From assembly GCA_020252865.1 (NCBI GenBank), contig JADCCH010000179.1, forward strand, positions 1 through 9,325: DNA of 9,325 bases. The letters run 5' to 3'. A model generated the notes under the pieces. It made no database searches. It was given only the letters and a program-made list of their open reading frames with translations, and was not told the DNA's origin. Each line of letters opens with the position of its first letter. Within the stretch, counting starts at the first letter, position 1. Origin of the DNA: Methylobacterium sp. GTDB lineage: Bacteria > Pseudomonadota > Alphaproteobacteria > Rhizobiales > Beijerinckiaceae. Position numbers and translations under genes: made by a program. Below are positions 1 through 6,622 of this stretch, in pieces.

Positions 1-18
1 CAACAAGCCAGGCGCATG

Positions 19-46
19 AAAAGGCGGGATTTCGGCCCCGCCTTTC
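19..46 (-). terminator. Rho-independent terminator of the degP operon
   Basis: A perfect 9-bp inverted repeat (AAAGGCGGG at 20-28, CCCGCCTTT at 37-45) encloses an 8-base loop. Read on the minus strand, the stem ends in TTTT, and it lies about 25 bases after the degP stop codon. The repeat also has T residues on the plus side, so it could work in both directions. It most likely ends the thyA-to-degP transcript. Confidence 0.85.
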
Positions 47-69
47 GTTTGCTTGCCTGCATTCGCCGC

Positions 70-1581
70 TTATTCGATCGGCAGCGTCACATAACGCAGG
101 GTGCCTTCCGGACCGGAAGCCACGTAGAACAGCGCGCGCTTCTGGCCGGCGCTCTTCAGGGCCTCGATGCGCTTGCGGATATCCGCCAGCGACTTCACCG
201 GCTCGCGCTGCACTTCCACGATCACGTCACCAGCGGAGATGCGACGCTCGGCGGCCGTCGAATTCGGATCGACCTGGCCCACCAGCACACCCTCGATGCC
301 GTCCTTCACGTTGAAGCGGCGACGAGCCTCCGGCGAGAGCGCGCCGAGATTGAGGCCCGGCACGATGTTGGTGCCGCTCGAGGGATTCGCGTTGCGCGGC
401 TCATTCTGCTGGAACGAGGCCTGCTGCGGCGATTCATCGAGGCGACCCAGCGTCACCCTGCGCACGACCTCACGGCCCTGGCGCACCACCACGACATCGA
501 CTTCCTTACCGATCGGGGTGAGGGCCACGATGCGCGGCAGGTCGCGGCTGCTCTTGATGTCCTGGCCATCGAAGCGCACGATGACATCCTCGCGCTCGAT
601 GCCGGCCGGCTTGGCAGGACCCTTCTCGTCGACGCCAGTCACCATGGCGCCGCGCTTGGCACCGAGCTTCAGGGCTTCGGCGGTTTCGTCATCCACGTCC
701 TGGATGGCGACGCCGAGCCAGGCGCGGCGGGTCTCGCCGAACTCTCGCAACTGCTGGATCACCGGCATGGCGAGGTTCGAGGGCACAGAGAAGCCGATGC
801 CGATCGAGCCACCCGACGGCGAAATGATCGCCGTGTTGATCCCGATCACGTCGCCGGACAAGTTGAAGAGCGGCCCGCCCGAATTGCCCTTGTTGATGGC
901 CGCATCGGTCTGGATGAAGCTATCATAGGGGCCGGAGCGGATATTGCGCTGCTTGGCCGAGACGATACCGACCGACACCGAGCCGCCGAAACCGAACGGG
1001 TTGCCGATCGCCATCACCCAGTCGCCGACGCGCGCCTTGTCGCTGTCGCCGAACTTCACCGCCTTGAGCGGCTTGTCGGATTTCACGCGGAGAACCGCAA
1101 GGTCGGTCTTCGGGTCCTTGCCGAGCACCTCGGCCTTGAGTTCCGAACCGTCATTGAAAACCACCACCACGTCGGTCGCCTCGGCGATCACGTGATTGTT
1201 GGTCACCACGATGCCCGAAGAATCGATGACGAAGCCCGAGCCCAACGATTGCGAGCGCTGGTTGGGCTGTGGGCCCTGCTGCGGCCCGCGCGGGCCCTGG
1301 CGATTGAAAAAATCGTTGAAAAGGTCCTCAAAAGGAGAACCCGGCGGCACCTGGGGCGCCGGCACATTGCGCTGCGCCACACGCTGGGAGGCCTTGATGT
1401 TGACGACCGAATCCATCACTCGCTCCGCGAGATCCGCGAAACTGTCCGGCGCGCGCGAATTCTGCGCCGCAGCCGGCAGGACCACCGACACGGCCAGAAC
1501 CACGACTGCGAGCAGCCGCGTCACGCCGGCCCCCGCGCGCTGCGGCTGGCCTCCAAACCGAACCCGTAGGGCTTGAGACAT
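70..1581 (-). CDS. degP: DegP/DegQ-type periplasmic serine endoprotease (Do family, HtrA)
   Basis: A periplasmic protease and chaperone that degrades or refolds damaged envelope proteins. The 503-residue protein starts with a basic stretch and a hydrophobic signal segment ending AAAQ (about residues 22-40), so it should be exported. The trypsin-like domain shows the full triad: His130 in TNNHV, Asp160 in KTDLAVL and Ser234 in GNSGGPL. Two PDZ domains follow at about 286-378 and 406-499. A Pro/Gln-rich loop at about 73-110 fits the flexible LA loop of this family. I chose the ATG at 1581 because GAGGAATAAC precedes it with ideal spacing. An in-frame ATG at 1593 (four residues longer) has its purines too close. 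degP is the last gene of the hfl block and is followed by a terminator. The 121 bases upstream may hold its own stress promoter, but I could not identify one. Length and architecture are normal for the family. Confidence 0.96.
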   Translation of the reverse strand: MSQALRVRFGGQPQRAGAGVTRLLAVVVLAVSVVLPAAAQNSRAPDSFADLAERVMDSVVNIKASQRVAQRNVPAPQVPPGSPFEDLFNDFFNRQGPRGPQQGPQPNQRSQSLGSGFVIDSSGIVVTNNHVIAEATDVVVVFNDGSELKAEVLGKDPKTDLAVLRVKSDKPLKAVKFGDSDKARVGDWVMAIGNPFGFGGSVSVGIVSAKQRNIRSGPYDSFIQTDAAINKGNSGGPLFNLSGDVIGINTAIISPSGGSIGIGFSVPSNLAMPVIQQLREFGETRRAWLGVAIQDVDDETAEALKLGAKRGAMVTGVDEKGPAKPAGIEREDVIVRFDGQDIKSSRDLPRIVALTPIGKEVDVVVVRQGREVVRRVTLGRLDESPQQASFQQNEPRNANPSSGTNIVPGLNLGALSPEARRRFNVKDGIEGVLVGQVDPNSTAAERRISAGDVIVEVQREPVKSLADIRKRIEALKSAGQKRALFYVASGPEGTLRYVTLPIE

Positions 1582-1702
1582 GTTATTCCTCATTCCTGTT
1601 CCATTGGGTCGCCGCCCGCGACACTCGAGACGTTAAAAGGGTAGCAATTGCGGCGATTTGGCGACGTGACAGCCTTCTCAACCGCAGCTCACGATAGGTT
1701 GA

Positions 1703-1894
1703 TCAGGGGGAACCCCGGATCGCCCAGACCAGTGCAATTCCAATCACCGCCGAGGCGATACCGACGAGCCTGAGAACGCCTTCCGGCGTCTCAGCGGCAT
1801 CGCGCATGGCCCTGCGCATGGCGCCCGGAAAGGCCGCGAAAGCGAGCCCTTCCAGCGCAAGCATCAGGGCCAGCACGATCATCAGGTCGCGCAT
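1703..1894 (-). CDS. DUF2065 small membrane protein
   Basis: This 63-residue protein has two hydrophobic segments, about residues 2-19 and 42-58, joined by a short basic and acidic loop (MRRAMRDAAETPEG). That layout matches the DUF2065 family (YjeT-like), whose biochemical role is unknown. The frame stays open upstream to an ATG at 1984, but that extension is arginine/glycine-rich and runs into the hairpin behind hflC. The ATG at 1894 has the Shine-Dalgarno sequence GGGAGAGGG in front, so I prefer it. The position between hflC and degP is typical for DUF2065 in alphaproteobacteria. By inference it acts at the inner membrane near HflKC/FtsH or DegP quality control, but nothing in the sequence proves this. 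Confidence 0.85.
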   Translation of the reverse strand: MRDLMIVLALMLALEGLAFAAFPGAMRRAMRDAAETPEGVLRLVGIASAVIGIALVWAIRGSP

Positions 1895-1971
1895 CAGCCC
1901 TCTCCCGCAGCGGAAAGCTCCGCTCCCATGGCCCCGGCCATCATCCGCTCCCCATCGGATGAATGGCGTAA

Positions 1972-1999
1972 CCCGGAGCGCCACGCTCGGCGCTCCGGG
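1972..1999 (-). terminator. Strong hairpin after hflC (possible terminator or mRNA-processing stem)
   Basis: A perfect 11-bp GC-rich inverted repeat (CCCGGAGCGCC at 1972-1982, GGCGCTCCGGG at 1989-1999) has a 6-base loop. It starts 12 bases after the hflC stop codon on the minus strand. No T-run follows, so it may be a weak terminator, an attenuator lowering readthrough into DUF2065-degP, or a 3'-end stabiliser of the hflKC transcript. Confidence 0.5.
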
Positions 2000-2011
2000 C
2001 CGCTCATTCGT

Positions 2012-2890
2012 TTATTGCGCTCCCCGCGGCTTGCCCGACGGACTGTTCAGATACTGGAAGAAATCGTTGTCCGGCGAGATGACAAGGCGCGTATCCCCGT
2101 TCTTGAGGCTGGTTTCATAGGCCTGAAGCGAGCGGTGGAAGGTGAAGAATTCGGGGCTGCGGTTATGGGCATCGGCCAGAAGCCGCGTGCGCTCCGCTTC
2201 TCCCCGGCCGAGCGCTTCGCGGGCGATCCGGTCCGCCTCGGCGCGCGTGACGGTGACGGTCCGATCCGCCTGCGCCTTGATGCGATCGGAGATTTCAACA
2301 CCCTGCGCGCGCAGTTCGGCCGCCTCCCGCTGGCGCTCGGTCTGCATGCGCCGGAAAACGGCCTGGCTGTTCTGGTCCGGCAGGTCCGCGCGGCGGATCC
2401 GGATATCGACGATGGAAACGCCGAGGCCCGTCGCCTCGCTGTTCACCTGGTCGCGGATCTTCGCCATAAGGCCCCCGCGATCTTCCTTCACGACCTGCGA
2501 GAACGTCGATTCACCCAGAACACGGCGCAGGGCGGCATCCATGAAGGTGCCGAGCTGCTGGTTGCCGCGAATGGTGGATCCGGCCGTCGCCTGGAAAAAG
2601 CGCAGCGGATTTTCGATCCGGTAGCGGGCGAAAGCATCCACCACGAGACGCTTCTGATCCGAGGTAATCGCTTCGATGGAAGCTGATTCCAGATCGAGGA
2701 TGCGCCGCTCGAGGCTGATGACCTGCTGGATGAAAGGGATCTTGAAGTTCAGGCCCGACTGCGTGATGACACGCACCGGCTGGCCGAACTGGGTGACGAT
2801 CGCCTGTTCGGTCTGGTCGACCGAGAACATGGAGGCGCCGCCGACAATCACAGCCGCCACGGCGGCCAAACCGAGTGCAGAGCGCATCAT
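2012..2890 (-). CDS. hflC: HflC, modulator of FtsH protease
   Basis: HflC forms, with HflK, a large inner-membrane complex of the SPFH/Band 7 type that surrounds and restrains the AAA protease FtsH. The 292-residue protein has one N-terminal membrane anchor (about residues 4-21). The SPFH domain begins at SVDQTEQAIVTQFGQPV and runs to about residue 180. A charged, Ala/Glu/Arg-rich coiled-coil segment (about 180-240) follows, then the conserved tail SPEFFTFHRSLQAYE (245-259). The first ATG overlaps the hflK stop as TGATG, giving translational coupling. A second ATG follows immediately, so the true first residue could be either Met. GGGG lies about nine bases before the first ATG. Length is normal for HflC. 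The protein is expected to face the periplasm behind its anchor, as known for E. coli HflC. Confidence 0.95.
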   Translation of the reverse strand: MMRSALGLAAVAAVIVGGASMFSVDQTEQAIVTQFGQPVRVITQSGLNFKIPFIQQVISLERRILDLESASIEAITSDQKRLVVDAFARYRIENPLRFFQATAGSTIRGNQQLGTFMDAALRRVLGESTFSQVVKEDRGGLMAKIRDQVNSEATGLGVSIVDIRIRRADLPDQNSQAVFRRMQTERQREAAELRAQGVEISDRIKAQADRTVTVTRAEADRIAREALGRGEAERTRLLADAHNRSPEFFTFHRSLQAYETSLKNGDTRLVISPDNDFFQYLNSPSGKPRGAQ

Positions 2891-4062
2891 CAGCGTTTCC
2901 CCTGGTCCTGGATGCGCGAACGCATGAGATCATTGAGTGGCAAAAGCGGAACGACGCCGCCCTGCGGTCCCTGGCCCGTATCCACGATCACCTTCTCCAT
3001 GCCACCAAGGACGCGCTCGATGGTTTCGAGATAGAGACGCTGGCGGGTCACATCCGGTGCCTTCAAGTATTCGTCGAGGATGACGTTGAAGCGCGTGGCT
3101 TCACCGCGGGCATCCGCGATCATGCGCTCGCGCTCCGCTTCCGCCCGCTGGGTGATGCGGGAGGCTTCACCGCGCGCCTCGGGGATCACACGATTCGCGT
3201 AGGTCTGCGCCTCGTTCTGCGCGCGCTCCTGGTCGGCGCGCGCCGCCTGAACGTCGCGGAAGGCATCGATGACCTCATTCGGCGGGTCGACCTTCAGCAT
3301 CTGCACCTGCTGGATGACAATGCCGGCACCATAGGAATTGAGGGTGCGCTGCATCAGTTCCTGCACCTGCCGCTCGATTTCGAGACGGGCACCGGTCAGG
3401 ATCGGCTGGATATCGCGACGGCCGATCACGTCGCGCATGGCGCTTTCCGCGACCGCCTTCACGGTGCCTTCCGGGTTGCGGAGATTGAAGATGAAGTCCT
3501 GCGGGCGCCGCGCATCCACGAGCCAGAGCACGGTGAAATCCACGTCGACGATGTTCTCGTCGCCTGTCAGCATCAGGCTTTCCTCACGCACGTCGCGTGA
3601 GCCACGCCCCCCCTGCCCGGTGCGCAGCCCGACCTCGATCGTCTGCACGCCAATGGTGGGCCTGTCGATACGACCGACGGGATAGGGCCAGTTCCAGTTC
3701 AGGCCCGGCGCGGTGAGCGAAGTGAACTGGCCGAACACGCGCTCGATGCCGACCTCGTTCGGGCGCACGGTGTAGAAACCCGTCAGCGACCAGCCGATGA
3801 TGCCAAGCACAGCGAGAATGCCGATGCCGAGGCCGCCCAGCTTGCCGAACCCCCCTTCGCCGCCGCCCCCGCCGCCGGGAATGACCCGGCGCAGCTTGTC
3901 CTGACTGCGGCGCAGGATCTCTTCCAGATCCGGCGGCTCACGTCCGCCGCCGCCCCCGCCGCCTCCGCCGGATGGGCCACCTCCCCATGGATTGGGGTTG
4001 CGAGGCCCCTGTCCCTTGGGCTGCCAGGGGCCGCCGCCGCCGTTATTGCTGTTCCAGGGCAT
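2890..4062 (-). CDS. hflK: HflK, modulator of FtsH protease
   Basis: The partner subunit of HflC in the FtsH-associated inner-membrane complex. The 390-residue protein starts MPWNSNNGGGGPW, the usual HflK opening. A Gly/Pro/Asn-rich cytoplasmic region includes nine consecutive glycines at about 32-40. The segment PPDLEEILRRSQDKLRRV (43-60) is a known HflK feature. One membrane segment lies at about 75-95. The SPFH domain starts at VRPNEVGIERVFGQF (99-113) and reaches about residue 265, and a long Ala/Glu/Arg coiled coil follows to about 325. The ATG at 4062 has AAGGA seven bases upstream. The gene follows folA after 72 bases and overlaps hflC by one base. The glycine tracts are encoded by repetitive GCC/GGC-like runs that could be prone to slippage, but the frame is intact here. 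Confidence 0.95.
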   Translation of the reverse strand: MPWNSNNGGGGPWQPKGQGPRNPNPWGGGPSGGGGGGGGGREPPDLEEILRRSQDKLRRVIPGGGGGGEGGFGKLGGLGIGILAVLGIIGWSLTGFYTVRPNEVGIERVFGQFTSLTAPGLNWNWPYPVGRIDRPTIGVQTIEVGLRTGQGGRGSRDVREESLMLTGDENIVDVDFTVLWLVDARRPQDFIFNLRNPEGTVKAVAESAMRDVIGRRDIQPILTGARLEIERQVQELMQRTLNSYGAGIVIQQVQMLKVDPPNEVIDAFRDVQAARADQERAQNEAQTYANRVIPEARGEASRITQRAEAERERMIADARGEATRFNVILDEYLKAPDVTRQRLYLETIERVLGGMEKVIVDTGQGPQGGVVPLLPLNDLMRSRIQDQGKR

Positions 4063-4091
4063 GAACTGTCCTTCGTTTCGTCCGAACTCGT

Positions 4092-4105
4092 CAAAAGAAC
4101 TTTTG
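4092..4105. repeat. Short palindrome between folA and hflK
   Basis: CAAAAG and CTTTTG face each other across two bases in the 72-base gap between folA and hflK. On the minus strand it overlaps TTGACG, which resembles a -35 element, but no -10 element lies at a proper distance. It could be an operator-like site or chance; I assign no function. Confidence 0.3.
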
Positions 4106-4134
4106 CTCTGATGTGGGTCCTCATCGGCAGAAGG

Positions 4135-4644
4135 TCAACGCCGAACATAGGTTCGAAAGCGAAAGTCCGCTTCGTCATCCTTCGATTTGGTGAAGGATTG
4201 CTCCTTCGCAACCTTCCAGAGGGCGGAATCGATCGGCGGAAAGGTCGCATCCCCGGCGGGTTCAAGCGCCACTTCGGTGATCTCGAGCCGGTCGGCGGCA
4301 TCGAGGAACAGGCGATAGATCTCTCCGCCGCCGGCCACGAAAACCGTCTTGACGCCAAGCTTTTCGGCTTCCTCGCCCGCGATTGCGAGCGCCTCGCTCC
4401 GGGAATGCGCCGCATGCACGCCCTCGGCCTGCCAGGCGGCATCCCGCGTGATCACGATCATCACCCGACCGGGCAAGGGCTTGCCGATGGAATCGAAAGT
4501 CTTCCGGCCCAGAATGAGCGGATGACCCATGGTCAGCGCACGGAACCGCTGGAGGTCGCTCTTCAGCCGCCAGATCAACCGGTTATCGTCGCCGATGACG
4601 CGATTTTTCGCCTGCGCGGCGACAAGAACGAGTTCCGGCGCCAT
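4135..4644 (-). CDS. folA: Dihydrofolate reductase
   Basis: A cytoplasmic enzyme that reduces dihydrofolate to tetrahydrofolate with NADPH, restoring the cofactor oxidised by ThyA. The 169-residue protein has the normal single-domain length. Visible marks are the N-terminal strand LVLVAAQAKNRVIG, Trp25, the active-site acid Asp30 (equivalent to E. coli Asp27), the LGRKTFDSIGKPLPGR block (45-60) and the nucleotide-binding VAGGGEIY (103-110). In E. coli a proline precedes the conserved Trp; here it is Ile24 within LIWRLKSDL. As far as I recall this variation also occurs in related alphaproteobacteria, so I do not read it as damage. The start codon overlaps the thyA stop as TGATG, so both enzymes of the dTMP cycle are translationally coupled. 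Confidence 0.96.
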   Translation of the reverse strand: MAPELVLVAAQAKNRVIGDDNRLIWRLKSDLQRFRALTMGHPLILGRKTFDSIGKPLPGRVMIVITRDAAWQAEGVHAAHSRSEALAIAGEEAEKLGVKTVFVAGGGEIYRLFLDAADRLEITEVALEPAGDATFPPIDSALWKVAKEQSFTKSKDDEADFRFRTYVRR

Positions 4645-5519
4645 CAGACCGCCACAGGCGCCTTGATGGCCGGATGCGCGTCATAACCTTCGATGGCGAT
4701 GTCCTCGAAACGGAAATCGAACAGGTTTTTCACCTGCGGATTGAGCTTGAGACGCGGCAGCGCGCGATGCTCGCGGGAAAGCTGCAGCCGCGCCTGCTCC
4801 AGATGGTTCGAATAGAGATGCACATCGCCGAAGGTGTGCACGAAATCCCCAACATCGAGATCGCTGACCTGCGCGATCATGTGCGTCAGCAGCGCGTAGG
4901 AGGCGATGTTGAAGGGCACACCCAGGAACAGATCCGCCGAACGCTGGTAGAGCTGGCAGGAAAGCCGCGGTTTCGCGGCGCCGTTTTCTTGGTTGGTCGC
5001 AAGATCTTCACGCGAACCGGCGGCCACTTCGCTTGATTTTGCTCCCCTCGGCTGCGCGATATAGAACTGGAACAGGCAATGGCAGGGTGCCAAAGCCATC
5101 CTGGGGACATCCGCGGGGTTCCAGGCCGAAACGATGAGGCGACGCGAATCCGGCGCGCGCTTCAAGTCTTTCAGCAGCAGGTCGATCTGGTCGATGGTTG
5201 TGCCATTGGGCGCAGGCCAGCTCCGCCATTGCTGGCCATAGACCGGGCCGAGATCGCCATTCTCGTCCGCCCATTCGTCCCAGATCGAAACACCGTTTTC
5301 TTTCAGATACTTGATATTCGTTTCACCCGAGAGGAACCAGATCAGCTCGTGGATGATGGATTTCAGATGCAGCTTCTTGGTCGTCACCAGCGGGAAGCCG
5401 GCCCCAAGATCGAAGCGCATCTGTGCGCCGAAAAGCGAGAGCGTGCCGGTGCCGGTGCGGTCGGTTTTCTCAACACCCTCGTCGAGCACGCGCTGCATCA
5501 GATCGTGATAGGCCCGCAT
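4644..5519 (-). CDS. thyA: Thymidylate synthase with an extra 27-residue insertion
   Basis: Converts dUMP to dTMP with methylenetetrahydrofolate, releasing the dihydrofolate that FolA recycles. The 291-residue frame contains the phosphate-binding Arg21 (TDRTGTGT), the dimer-partner arginines 126-127 ([11 protein letters not shown]), catalytic Cys146 in APCHCLFQF, and [22 protein letters not shown] in two overlapping blocks after 187. E. coli ThyA has 264 residues. The whole difference of 27 lies in one place: residues 156-185 stand where a three-residue turn (DGK type) joins two strands right after the catalytic Cys segment. The rest aligns without gaps by eye. The ATG at 5519 is preceded by AAGGAGAGG. 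This is the first gene of the minus-strand block, 128 bases after the DUF2853 stop. I see no convincing promoter in that gap. The catalytic residues are present, so the enzyme is probably active. Confidence 0.96.
   Translation of the reverse strand: MRAYHDLMQRVLDEGVEKTDRTGTGTLSLFGAQMRFDLGAGFPLVTTKKLHLKSIIHELIWFLSGETNIKYLKENGVSIWDEWADENGDLGPVYGQQWRSWPAPNGTTIDQIDLLLKDLKRAPDSRRLIVSAWNPADVPRMALAPCHCLFQFYIAQPRGAKSSEVAAGSREDLATNQENGAAKPRLSCQLYQRSADLFLGVPFNIASYALLTHMIAQVSDLDVGDFVHTFGDVHLYSNHLEQARLQLSREHRALPRLKLNPQVKNLFDFRFEDIAIEGYDAHPAIKAPVAV
4964..5054 (-). repeat. In-frame repeat-like insertion inside thyA
   Basis: This stretch encodes ThyA residues 156-185, polar and alanine-rich, absent from E. 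coli ThyA. It contains a 6-bp hairpin (GCCGCG 4964-4969, CGCGGC 4974-4979), an 8-bp palindrome AAGATCTT (5001-5008), and around it an imperfect inverted repeat (GGTCGC 4995-5000 against GCGAACC 5012-5018). On the minus strand its first part, with AGCAAAATCAAGCGAAGTGG and GGTTCGCGTGAAGA, resembles from memory a dispersed intergenic repeat of Bradyrhizobium-like genomes. No second copy exists in this window, so the repeat identity is inference. Confidence 0.55.
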
Positions 5520-5574
5520 CGTCCTCTCCTTCCGGCACCGCCGCTTCCTTCAAAGCCAATGGCCGCAAACGAAA

Positions 5575-5598
5575 CAAGGAGGGTCGATGCCCTCCTTG
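5575..5598 (-). terminator. Rho-independent terminator of the DUF2853 gene
   Basis: A perfect 9-bp inverted repeat (CAAGGAGGG at 5575-5583, CCCTCCTTG at 5590-5598) has a 6-base loop. On the minus strand it is followed by TTTCGTTT. It lies 49 bases after the DUF2853 stop and 55 bases before thyA, so it insulates thyA from the upstream gene. Confidence 0.75.
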
Positions 5599-5647
5599 AA
5601 AGCTATCCACATCGCATGAGCACCCGCGATCAATCGTCGCAGGGGCT

Positions 5648-5968
5648 TCACTTCGGATGGAACATCGACAGCGCCTTGAAGTGCTCGGCGATGAGATAAT
5701 AGACCGTGATGCGCGACTTGGTGCGGTCGGCCTTCATCTTTTCGCACTGCGCCTGCACGACGCCGGCGAGAACAGCGTCGCTCTCCTTGCGACCGAGCTT
5801 CTTCTTGCAGAAATTCTCCACCACGCGCTTCACCTCCTCGGGGTCGCCCGCGGCGACATAACGCGTATCTGCCTTGCTCATCACCAGAGCATAGGTCTTG
5901 GCCAGACCCTGGACAGCTTTCTCATCCACGGAACTCGTGTATTTCCTGATGTCGGCAAGATGGTCCAT
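5648..5968 (-). CDS. DUF2853 family protein
   Basis: A 106-residue, charged, probably alpha-helical cytoplasmic protein with no signal peptide or membrane segment. It matches the length and general pattern of the DUF2853 family (start MDHLADIRKYTSSVDEKAV, centre RYVAAGDPEEVKRVVENFCKK in overlapping blocks, end YYLIAEHFKALSMF). The family has no established function that I know of. The frame is open to an ATG at 6076, but the ATG at 5968 has the strong ribosome binding site GGAGG eight or nine bases upstream, and the upstream part (Arg/Gly/Lys-rich) does not look like this family. The gene is divergent from ssrA, with about 180 bases between its start and the ssrA -10 box, and it has its own terminator. 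It is probably a single-gene transcript. Confidence 0.88.
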   Translation of the reverse strand: MDHLADIRKYTSSVDEKAVQGLAKTYALVMSKADTRYVAAGDPEEVKRVVENFCKKKLGRKESDAVLAGVVQAQCEKMKADRTKSRITVYYLIAEHFKALSMFHPK

Positions 5969-6120
5969 CGTCGATTTCCTCCAAACGGAACGCTTGCCCC
6001 GAGCGCCCTTTCCCCGGAACTTCGCTGATCGATCTGGAGCACGATTCCGGGGCGAATGCCACAGTTTCCGCAGCATTTCCCCGGAGTTTTCGCGCGAAAG
6101 CCGCAGGTTGCGATTGTCCC

Positions 6121-6149
6121 TTCTATTCCGGACCGGTCATCCCTATAAT
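6121..6149 (+). promoter_or_regulatory. ssrA promoter with perfect -10 box
   Basis: TATAAT at 6144-6149 is a perfect sigma-70 -10 element. The transcript would begin at about 6155-6158, where the acceptor half of the tmRNA starts. The hexamer 17 bases upstream (TTCTAT, 6121-6126) is a poor -35 match, so a strong -10 box or an activator must carry the promoter. The position directly before a stable RNA gene supports the call. Confidence 0.65.
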
Positions 6150-6239
6150 AAGGATGCCGTCCTTCGGGTCGGCTATGGCGATACACGGCGATCGTAATAA
6201 ACCCATCGGACCCGGGGGCAGTACCCGGCGCCTCCACCC

Positions 6240-6265
6240 AAATCCTTTTCAACGAGGATTTCGGC
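6240..6265 (+). other. tmRNA intervening segment removed during maturation
   Basis: The bases between the acceptor half and the coding half form a small hairpin, AATCC (6241-6245) against GGATT (6256-6260) with a 10-base A/C/T-rich loop. In permuted tmRNA genes this segment is cut out so that two RNA chains remain, held together by base pairing. The exact cut sites cannot be read from sequence. The upstream border is uncertain by up to three bases because the sequence after the discriminator A6236 is CCCA. Confidence 0.7.
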
Positions 6266-6349
6266 GGGGGCGAAACAGGATCGACGAGGGCGTAAAGGGT
6301 TGGTCGTCGCCCGGCATGATACCGCCGTCATCGGGTCAACTTAATAGTT

Positions 6350-6388
6350 GCCAACGACAACTATGCTCCGGTTGCTCAGGCCGCGTAA
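6350..6388 (+). other. tmRNA tag reading frame (ANDNYAPVAQAA, stop)
   Basis: Reading starts at the resume codon GCC (6350-6352), preceded by TTAATAGTT as expected for the positioning signal, and ends at TAA (6386-6388). It gives twelve encoded residues, with the first alanine of the full tag coming from charged tmRNA. The ending QAA and the AND start fit recognition by SspB and ClpX as known for ssrA tags. Confidence 0.93.
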
Positions 6389-6443
6389 CGCGGTTTGAAA
6401 GACCGAACCAAAGCCCTTCAGGTTAGCCCCTGAAGGCGGGGCC

Positions 6444-6471
6444 GGCAGGGGCCTGGCAACAGAACCCTGCC
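6444..6471 (+). terminator. 3' hairpin of ssrA, probable terminator
   Basis: GGCAGGG (6444-6450) pairs with CCCTGCC (6465-6471) around a 14-base loop, followed by ACTTCCCCTTTT. The T-run is short and late. The stem may be the last helix of the coding RNA, the terminator, or both. Confidence 0.5.
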
Positions 6472-6544
6472 ACTTCCCCTTTTCCGATTTGATCCCGGCC
6501 GGTTCATTCTGCGGGTTTCTTCATGCTTTCGAATCGCGCCATAG

Positions 6545-6574
6545 GTGACAGGCGCGGCCTGATCGCAATATGCT
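6545..6574 (+). promoter_or_regulatory. Candidate sspB promoter
   Basis: GTGACA (6545-6550) differs from the -35 consensus in one base. TATGCT (6569-6574) matches the -10 consensus in four of six bases, after an 18-base spacer. Transcription would start about 40 bases before the sspB start codon. Readthrough from ssrA is an alternative source of sspB mRNA. Confidence 0.4.
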
Positions 6575-6622
6575 GCCTGAACCGGTGTTTCTTTTCCCAG
6601 TCTTTTTTTCGAAGTCTGAACG

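Larger units (their letters stand above)
6152..6475 (+). ncRNA. ssrA: Transfer-messenger RNA, circularly permuted two-piece form
   Basis: This RNA rescues stalled ribosomes and adds a degradation tag. The gene is permuted as in other alphaproteobacteria: the acceptor half comes first (to about 6236-6239), then a spacer that is removed, then the coding half from 6266. The T arm has a 5-bp stem (6212-6216 with 6224-6228) and a 7-base loop GGCAGTA. The acceptor stem joins the two halves: CGCCTCC (6229-6235) pairs with GGGGGCG (6266-6272) over seven pairs, including a G-U at the third pair, the alanine identity mark. The tag frame lies at 6350-6388. A pseudoknot-like region follows (CCTTCAGG 6415-6422 with CCTGAAGG 6429-6436; GCCCC 6426-6430 with GGGGC 6438-6442). 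The 5' end begins with a UUCG-loop hairpin (6156-6173). The exact outer ends are estimates. It is divergent from DUF2853 and upstream of sspB. Confidence 0.93.

Noticed and set aside
16..1569. Open frame of 517 codons on the plus strand opposite degP
   Set aside because: It mirrors the degP coding frame in GC-rich DNA, its product is a His/Arg/Ala-rich sequence with no family resemblance, and degP on the other strand is certain.
1594..1702. Search for a sigma-E or heat-shock promoter before degP
   Set aside because: A TTGAGA hexamer exists on the minus strand, but no fitting -10 element was found, and the only GGAAC lies too close to the start codon.
3830..3975. GCC/CCG-rich runs as a tandem repeat locus
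   Set aside because: They encode the glycine-rich N-terminal tracts normal for HflK and stay in frame.
4083..4099. Possible LexA-type GTTC direct repeat and -35-like TTGACG upstream of hflK
   Set aside because: The two GTTC elements on the minus strand are nine bases apart rather than the seven known for alphaproteobacterial LexA, and no -10 box lies at a suitable distance.
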